This document shows positions 57,661 to 64,000 of a stretch of DNA of 64,000 nt, one piece after another. This DNA comes from Brachyhypopomus gauderio (lineage: Eukaryota; Chordata; Actinopteri; Gymnotiformes; Hypopomidae), in assembly GCF_052324685.1 (NCBI RefSeq), contig NC_135218.1, positions 25,699,179-25,763,178 on the forward strand, in the 5' to 3' direction. Under the pieces are notes generated by a model. That model searched no databases, was not told the DNA's origin, and saw only the letters and a program-made list of their open reading frames with translations. Numbering within the stretch: the first letter of the stretch is position 1; each line of letters starts with the position of its first letter. The position numbers were made by a program, and so were the translations under genes.

Positions 57661-58240
57661 TCATGCCTCGTTCAGTGTGCTGTTTCACCAGCTCCGCCCC
57701 TGGGGGGTGTGACTGTGCCGGCGGCCACGCCCCACTCACCAGATCCGCCCTCAGCTCCTCCCTCACGGCCTGGATGGTGTCTCGGCACTCGGCCAGCAGG
57801 GTCTCGTACAGCCGCTCCTTCGTATCCTCGTCTGCAGCCTGCCACACACACGGAGCTGCGAGTTAGACCTGCACGCTTCCCGTCCAGCACCGACCCAGAC
57901 GCTCTACAGCGTGTAGCGCAGCCCAGGTTCTTAAGCCCCTGGTGTCAGAACCGGAACACCGTTACACAGTCTGCTGGGTGGCCCACTATGACAGGACGGA
58001 ATTGGACGTTTACGCAAGTGCACGTAGACAACACGCAGAGAGATGAACACACACGGTGACAGGCAGTGAAGACATGCTACAGAGGACCTGCCTGACAATT
58101 CATAAAGGCAAGAATTACCAGCAAAGCACTGGAAAAGCCAGGCCATACGTTTGACTTTATTATTTACGCAACCTATAGATTTTTCACTCGTGTTGCTTTA
58201 GACCCCTCTATTAATAAAGGCATATTTACATAGCGCACCC

Positions 58241-58271
<31 letters not shown>

Positions 58272-59113
58272 AAGCACCTATGTGAACCCATGATTAAAGA
58301 CCAGTCAATACAGCAGCACACACAAGCCAACATGAGGCTGGACTGGTCATTTCATCTTCCGGCTTTCATGAGAGGCGGTCTCACGCTCTCTCCCCCTCCG
58401 TCTCTCTCCCCCTCCCTCTCTCCCTCTCTCCTGCACTCCTGGTTTTCGCTCAGCTTCTCTGTCTTCTCAGAACTCTGATGATGCTCTTCGAATTTTAACA
58501 AAGAAAATGGACTTAAGGAGTTTCACGTTTTCAAGGACGAGCTCCGCGCTAAAATCTGCATTCTCCTTTATCTACATTGGCGCCCAAACAAATTTCTCCC
58601 AGAAGGTCGTCGTCTTGGTTACCTGCTCCTACCCCCCACACAGAGACTGTCAGAGATGGCTCTCGCCTTCCACCGCGACCTTTGACACAAAACTTTGGGG
58701 CCAGGCCTCTGCCTCAGCCCCTCCCCTGTCTAGATGGATCACTCCTCTCCCTGCTTGACTGTGTTATCAATGCTTGTATGTGCTATGGGGATTTTGTGTG
58801 TGCTCACAGACTGTTGTCCTGTTGAGAATCTCTGGTCATATTTGTCTCCTAGTGTTTCTCTCTGTTTCTGCCCCCAATCTGTGAACGGCTGTGCACCTAA
58901 ATTTACTTCATGCAGCGGCCGCTCTGGGATCTCTGTGATTTACACCGTGGCCCCGGGGGAACTTGAATTTCTCATTCATGGGATCAATAAAGTTTATTGT
59001 ATTGTATGTGTGGCCATGAAACACCGTGTGTGTATAATGGTCATAAACCTGCTGGGCATAAAGCACAACAGGGAAAACCAGTTGCTCAGACCAGAAAAAG
59101 GAGGAAGACCTCA

Positions 59114-59168
<55 letters not shown>

Positions 59169-59717
59169 GCGTAACTAGAGGAAGTGCTCAAAAACGACAC
59201 CAGTTGGGTCACTTCAGTGAGACACTCTGAGAAGGAAAGATCTCTAACCCATACACTTACACTTTCTACAGATACAAGACCTGACCCTAATCCACCATGG
59301 TCTCCAATAGTTCTGATTGGCTGGATCAGGTGTACTGGGCGGGGCCTTGGGACACCCAACCCTCGGGTGTCCAGTGAGGCCCCTCAGCAGTGGCTCTCTG
59401 CAGGGGGGAGGGGCAAAATCGCCAATCCGACAATCTCAACTAATGACTCATCCACCCTAGAACACACGCCACGTGCACACACACACTTGAAGGGGCGGTG
59501 CGGGCTTCACACTCCTAACAGCAGTGACGTGTCCTACAGCACAGTCTCGGGTTTCACTCACACACACGTTTTTCCCCCCCGTGTTTCCAAGTTGTTCGGT
59601 TCTCTCAATCGGATACTTGGGGAAAACGTAGTTCGCGTCAGCGCAGACACAGGAGGCATGTGGGCTTTCCCTCGCAGACACATGTGTGTCTTAAAACAAA
59701 CGGTGGTCTGAGAGGGG

Positions 59718-59759
<42 letters not shown>

Positions 59760-60579
59760 GGGGTGTATAATGTGGAGAATGCAGTCAGGTCCGTGACAGG
59801 ACGACATGCTTAAGGCGAGGGTGGGGCGAGGGTGGAGGCGATACCACAACAACCGTATACCAAATGGATACGAGGGTGAGAGCGCCCCCCTCTGGATGGA
59901 CACAGGACAGCAACCTGGCCAATACTAGATATTACGTCTAGATTTAGTGGGCAAATCAAGTAATTTATTTCACATAAAACATACTGATTAGAGTTTTCCC
60001 CATCAGAACTGTAAAGACATGTTATGAAATAAAGAAGGTGCATTAATACAGCGGTGTGTGTGTGTGCGCGTACACGTGTGTGTGTGTGTGTTCTCCCACC
60101 TGTGCTATGGCAGACTCATTGTCACCCAGCCCCAGGAGGAAGATGCGGGCCTTATCGATCTTCACAGGGACGGTGCGACCCCTCCACTCCACCTCACTCA
60201 TGGTGGCCGCCTGCTTCGCCCGCGTCTGAGTGATCAGAGCCTGGACAACCAAAGGGGACAAAACACATTAAAACACGCACAGGATGTTTCTGCACGTTCA
60301 CTAAAGACACGTTGGATTTCTGCCCGTTTAGTCCCTTCTGAAAAGAAGTGCCTCGCAGCAGCCCTACAGCGCCCTCTAGTGGGACATGACCCAACTTCTA
60401 ACCGCTAGCATTGAAAGCAGAGCTAGTGTGTGTGGCTGTGGACCAGGGGAGGATCTGTGACCTCCACCAGCGCGGTGACAGCGCGACCTCTGACCTCAAG
60501 CTTCTCGGCTATCATGGCTCCGCCCCCTCCTGCACTGAGTCTCATCTGCATCAGGTCGTTCATAGCGTTCTGATCACCT

Positions 60580-60653
<74 letters not shown>

Positions 60654-62173
60654 CTGTAAATTATCCTGAATAAGAGTGTCTGCTAAATGTCAATGTAGAT
60701 GTAGACAATGCTGCTGAAGATGTCAGTGTGAGTGCACGTGTGTGTGTGTGTGAGCGCGTATCACCCACCGATGTTGTAAGCGCAGTAGCGGATGTTGGGG
60801 GAGATCTCTTCCACTCTCTGGCGGTACAGAACACCCTGCTCCTCTGTAAACGCGCTGGCCAGCTTCTCGTAGATGGTCCTGAAACCCCATGCGAGCAATG
60901 ATGACACGTGTACACACGCGCACACACACGTGCGCGTCTCCGATCGCGTGTAAAACACCATCACAAGCGTCAACGCGGCCGGGGCCCAACCGCACACTCA
61001 CTTGCACTTGTTGAATGCCTCCATCGCCGAAGTCCACTGCTGGAGTTCGAACTGGACCATGCCGAGCAGGTACGCGGAGTAGGCCTAGCGGACACACACA
61101 CACACACACCGTTACAATCACACTGCGCTAGCAGACGCAGTCGCCATGGGAACACAGCAGTTCTTTACACTGATCAGACGTAAACCGTACAGCGGTTGGC
61201 ACTCATTCGGTGGGAGGGGCTTCTGTTCCCACTAAGCTACCTCCCTCCAACTCATCAGCAGTAAACTAAAAGCTGATTGGTGTACTAAATTAATAAACTT
61301 CGAGGCACTAGCTTACTGAGGGTTGAGCTGGTGCCATGCAAAGCACGAGAAATACAGTTTCAACAATATAGTTAATATTATTAACGTTACTATTTAGCAG
61401 TCTACAACGGATTTGTTGGTGGCCGAGCCAATCGGATGCGAGGACGGAAGCGCTCCTTCGTGCTACCTTGCGAAGGCGAGCGAGGCGGGTCGGGGTACCT
61501 GGGCCTCCAGTTTGGTCTTTGCGTCGACACGCGGGCTGTCACAGAGTCTCTCCAGCCGCTCGCCGTGCTTGGCCGCCTTACGCAGACGAGCCACCAGGTG
61601 GAAGCGTTTGCGCGGCTCCGTGTTGGCCTCCTGCTTCAGCTGCATGGCGTAGCTCCACGCGCGCTCCGCCTCCATCACCACCAGCAGCAGGTACCTGTGT
61701 GGACGAGGGGCGGATGGAGGTGAAGAACGAGAGGGAGACGATGGTTTCGTTATGCGACGACCAGCAGGGCATCTACAGCAGAACACTGCTGCTACACACA
61801 CCTGTTGTCAGACAACATCTCCACACACACACACACACCTGTTGTCGGTCAACATCTCCACGGTCACTTTTTTGCCAGTGAACTTGTGGCGGTTGCCCAT
61901 CCTGAAGCCCAGCGTCTTGCGCAGACGACGAAGCCTCCGGGAACAATAACCCCTGGGACAAGTAAACGGAAGGGACACGTGGGGGGGTCAGCACGGGCCT
62001 TCAAAACACCACCATAGAAACACCATCGCCACAAACACCCTCACCTGTATCGCTGGTAATCTCCATGTCTGAGTCCATGCTGCTGCTGCGAGTCCTTGAT
62101 TATCTGGAGGACTGTGGAGCAGCGCTAAGAAAAACCCACAAACAGCTCCATATGTGACAGGACACGTCAGATG

Positions 62174-62233
<60 letters not shown>

Positions 62234-62599
62234 CACGGGGACCGGGGGGCTCGTAACGAGCAGAGCTGGACGAACCCAACAGAACATATAACATTGGTGT
62301 CACCAGAGCGATCACGACCGAGCCTCGCCGGTACGACCAGCCCGGTACCGCTGGCCCGGATCAAGAAGGCGAACTAAGGGCGTTTAATAACAGCTGCGGA
62401 ACAGTGACACGTACACCCACCACCGTTAGCACGCCGGCTAGCTCACTAACCTAACAAATCACACTCATCATTCAGCTACTGCTGGCTACAAACGCGTAGT
62501 ATAAAAGATACTCTCGAGTCCGAGCCCTTGGTCCGTCGAGTTCTCCTTGTTTTCGTCCCTCGGCGCCGTTTTCACCTCATTCTGCTTCTCTGCGGCCAT
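54258..62599 (-). CDS. srp68: srp68, signal recognition particle 68 kDa subunit (complete)
   Basis: SRP68 binds SRP RNA and, with SRP72, forms the large S-domain heterodimer that targets secretory ribosomes to the ER. Minus-strand exons: 62512-62599 (ATG 62599), 62045-62111, 61839-61952, 61499-61694, 61002-61084, 60769-60878, 60495-60577, 60100-60240, 57740-57838, 57539-57606, 57261-57414, 56583-56677, 56137-56266, 55435-55510, 55192-55244, 54258-54485. All join in phase: 1785 nt, 594 residues (human 627; the glycine-rich N-terminus is shorter here). Seen: RNA-binding region GYCSRRLRRLRKTLGFRMGN; TPR-like helical middle with YAMQLKQEANTEPRKRFHL, RVEEISPNIRYCAYNIG and EWRGRTVPVKIDKARIFLLG; SRP72-binding C-terminus FQPIPCKPLFFDLALNHVAF ending GYIKGIFGFGS. 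Exon 11 carries a downstream array of copies of its own 3' end. Confidence 0.97.
55826..55857. repeat. poly(A) run
   Basis: About 30 A residues in srp68 intron 13. No retroposon with a target duplication was recognised next to it. Confidence 0.85.
56845..57260. repeat. tandem array of partial srp68 exon 11 copies
   Basis: Starting at the exon 11 donor (exon end 57261), five further copies of the last 42 bases of the exon (encoding RPQDLIRLYEIILQ) follow in the intron, separated by (CA)n runs. Their donor positions are near 57163, 57096, 57035, 56964 and 56891. Four keep CTGCAG|GTAC; the copy near 57035 reads ATAC instead. A diverged sixth piece lies at 56845-56872. On the transcript strand each copy is preceded by CACACAG, an acceptor-like AG. 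Confidence 0.92.
58237..58272. repeat. poly(C) then (CA)n
   Basis: A run of about 20 C residues followed by CA repeats in srp68 intron 8. Confidence 0.9.
58500..59010 (+). mobile_element. truncated non-LTR retrotransposon, 3' end
   Basis: Ends in GGGATCAATAAAGTTTATTG and a short TTGTATTGTATG tail, the standard 3' end of several fish LINEs. The body is non-coding and 5' truncated. It lies in srp68 intron 8. The family is not assigned. Confidence 0.55.
60587..60650. repeat. (GA)n microsatellite
   Basis: Pure GA run in srp68 intron 6, just upstream of the exon 7 acceptor. A SINE tail fragment (60655-60712) follows it. Confidence 0.92.
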
Positions 62600-63135
62600 T
62601 TTACACCCAGCACACGTCTCCACAGAACAGGATATAAACCTTTGACCCGGAAATACAAGACGCGCAAAGAGCACGCAAGCGTCATCGCCCTAACTTCCGG
62701 AAGAACCCCGTTGTCATGGCATTTCTGAGTTGTTGGGGCCTAGGCCAAGATGTAATGCTTAATTTTTAAAAAAAGAGCAAAAATATGACAAAAAGCATAA
62801 AGCACAAGTATTTTTATTTTTTTATTCAACCATGTTTTACTTTTTACCATAAACTTACATAAAAGAACAAACTCTGCAGTGTAACAAAAGTTAACTGCTG
62901 ACATCAGTCACATTACAATGTGTATCATTATTAATCAAGCTGATGTTGTATCAGAAGGTTTAACACTGAGAACCAGGGGCTGTATGTGTCAAACATGAGA
63001 AAAGGCACAAAGCACCATCTCTCTGGTGCCGTCTCGCCAAACCTCATCATCAAGATATCAAAGGCAGTAAATGGATCTGTATCAGTACTCCAGCTTTGAG
63101 GTCTGACAATCCTCCGAGGATTGGGGGGGGGGGGG
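62600..63135 (-). promoter_or_regulatory. polg2 3'UTR and srp68 promoter interval
   Basis: 536 bp separate the polg2 stop from the srp68 ATG, both on the minus strand. AATAAA signals at 62821-62826 and 62813-62818 (minus) place the polg2 transcript end near 62800. The srp68 promoter must therefore lie within roughly 200 bp upstream of its ATG. No TATA box is evident. Confidence 0.55.
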
Positions 63136-63779
63136 TCAGATGTTTCCTGCAGCCGATATGTATTTGAGGAAGAATTGCTTGATCTCTGAGATGTGCATGG
63201 TCTCCCTGATGGTGGTGTCACGACTCCGAACCTGCAGGAGCCCATTCTTCAGGGTACTTTCACTAATGGTCACCGCAAACAGCACGCCCATCTCATCGTA
63301 CCTGGACACGTGATCGGGGGCAGCGGTCAGCACTGTTCTATAAAGTATAGCTGGATTATTTTTTTTAATGCAGTTCAGAATGTATTAAATTCTTTTTGCT
63401 TTCTTTTTTTGTTGTGTTATTGTACTATGATTACAACAATTTTTTTGTTCTAGAAAAGTGCAGCAGAGGCCATTTTTCATTTGATTCTTTTCACGTGTGA
63501 ACATGTAGTCATGTTCTATAGATGTTTGATACTGTGTATATCATAAATACACTCCTGAAGCTTACAGACATACTAAACAGAATCACAACTTAACCAGGAT
63601 ATGCAGATATTTTCCACTACTGAGATTCAGCTCTGAATATAGCACAAGCTCAAGATTGTCAAACCTGGCATGCTGACGCTCCATTGAGGTCTGTGTGGTG
63701 TCCATATACCCCGGCCAGGCTGAGATTCCCACATCTAAGAACTCCTGTAGCAAGCCCTCACAGACCTTATCAAATACAT
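63136..63779 (-). CDS. polg2: polg2, mitochondrial DNA polymerase gamma accessory subunit (3' end)
   Basis: POLG2 is the processivity subunit of mitochondrial DNA polymerase gamma, related to class II aminoacyl-tRNA synthetases. The last two exons are present on the minus strand: 63665-63779 and 63136-63301 (stop at 63136-63138). They encode the C-terminal anticodon-binding-like domain, with GISAWPGYMDTTQTSMERQ, YDEMGVLFAVTISESTLKNG, VRSRDTTIRETMHISEIKQF and a final KYISAAGNI. This matches the end of the vertebrate protein. The penultimate exon has a GTTTGA donor. A CAGACAG|GTAGCC motif at the window edge (exon end about 63994) may be the next exon's donor. The rest is outside the window. Confidence 0.93.
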
Positions 63780-64000
63780 CTGTAGTAAATAAATCTAAGA
63801 TCACAGTTAGGGACCCTTTGCAGTTTCAAAAGAGCTCTGATAATATAAGATGTTAACATAAAACGAGATGTTAACATGAAACAAATATTTACTGTGTAGT
63901 AATCCTAGTATTAGATCTAGAATTATAGTACAGAATGCATTACAAGGATCTATACATGTAGACTGTTGTAGTGAACGGTCTGTTAATGGCTACCTGTCTG

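Noticed and set aside
1-64000. CRISPR arrays, prophage, operons or bacterial defence systems
   Set aside because: The direct repeats present are micro- and minisatellites without spacer structure, and all recognised genes are spliced vertebrate genes.

Overview
This window is vertebrate genomic DNA, almost certainly from a ray-finned (teleost) fish. The genes have many exons with GT-AG introns. Dinucleotide microsatellites are dense. The mobile elements are typical of fish: Tc1-like and hAT DNA transposons, an RTE/Rex-type LINE, tRNA-derived SINEs and a Ty3/gypsy fragment. I identified genes by translating exons by hand, checking that reading phase is kept across each junction, and comparing with remembered human family members. 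No database search was run.

Layout, left to right. (1) 195-973, minus strand: the first three coding exons found for rhbdf2 (iRhom2), with a probable 5' non-coding exon and CpG-rich promoter near 9.55-9.8 kb. (2) 11224-21767, minus: complete acox1 (peroxisomal acyl-CoA oxidase 1, 660 aa, ending SKL) with two alternative exons 3. A full-length but defective Rex-type LINE lies in intron 6. (3) 22187-23092, plus: complete ten1 (CST telomere complex, 124 aa), head-to-head with acox1 across 419 bp. (4) 23.8-28.0 kb: four transposable elements nested inside one another. (5) 28634-49373, minus: complete evpl (envoplakin, 22 exons, 1789 aa), whose introns are full of minisatellites and nested transposons. 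(6) 54258-62599, minus: complete srp68 (16 exons, 594 aa). (7) 63136-63779, minus: the last two exons of polg2, which runs off the right edge.

The order acox1-ten1-evpl-srp68 matches human 17q25, which supports the gene identities. polg2 and rhbdf2 at the two ends, and the lack of a cdk3-like gene, mark rearrangements relative to human. These are mostly housekeeping genes: peroxisomal beta-oxidation, telomere replication, signal recognition particle and mitochondrial DNA replication. evpl, an epithelial cytolinker, is the exception. Nothing suggests that they form one pathway.

The most unusual observation is that several tandem arrays sit on exon-intron junctions. A 40-bp minisatellite repeats the 5' splice site of evpl exon 8 about 24 extra times. 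An array in srp68 repeats the last 42 bases of exon 11, four of five copies with their GT donor. Shorter arrays abut evpl exon 5 and exon 15. Also notable: this envoplakin stops after the linker module and lacks a C-terminal plectin-repeat domain, and a perfect 25-bp hairpin lies just downstream of one of the two alternative acox1 exons. I see no CRISPR array, operon or bacterial system.
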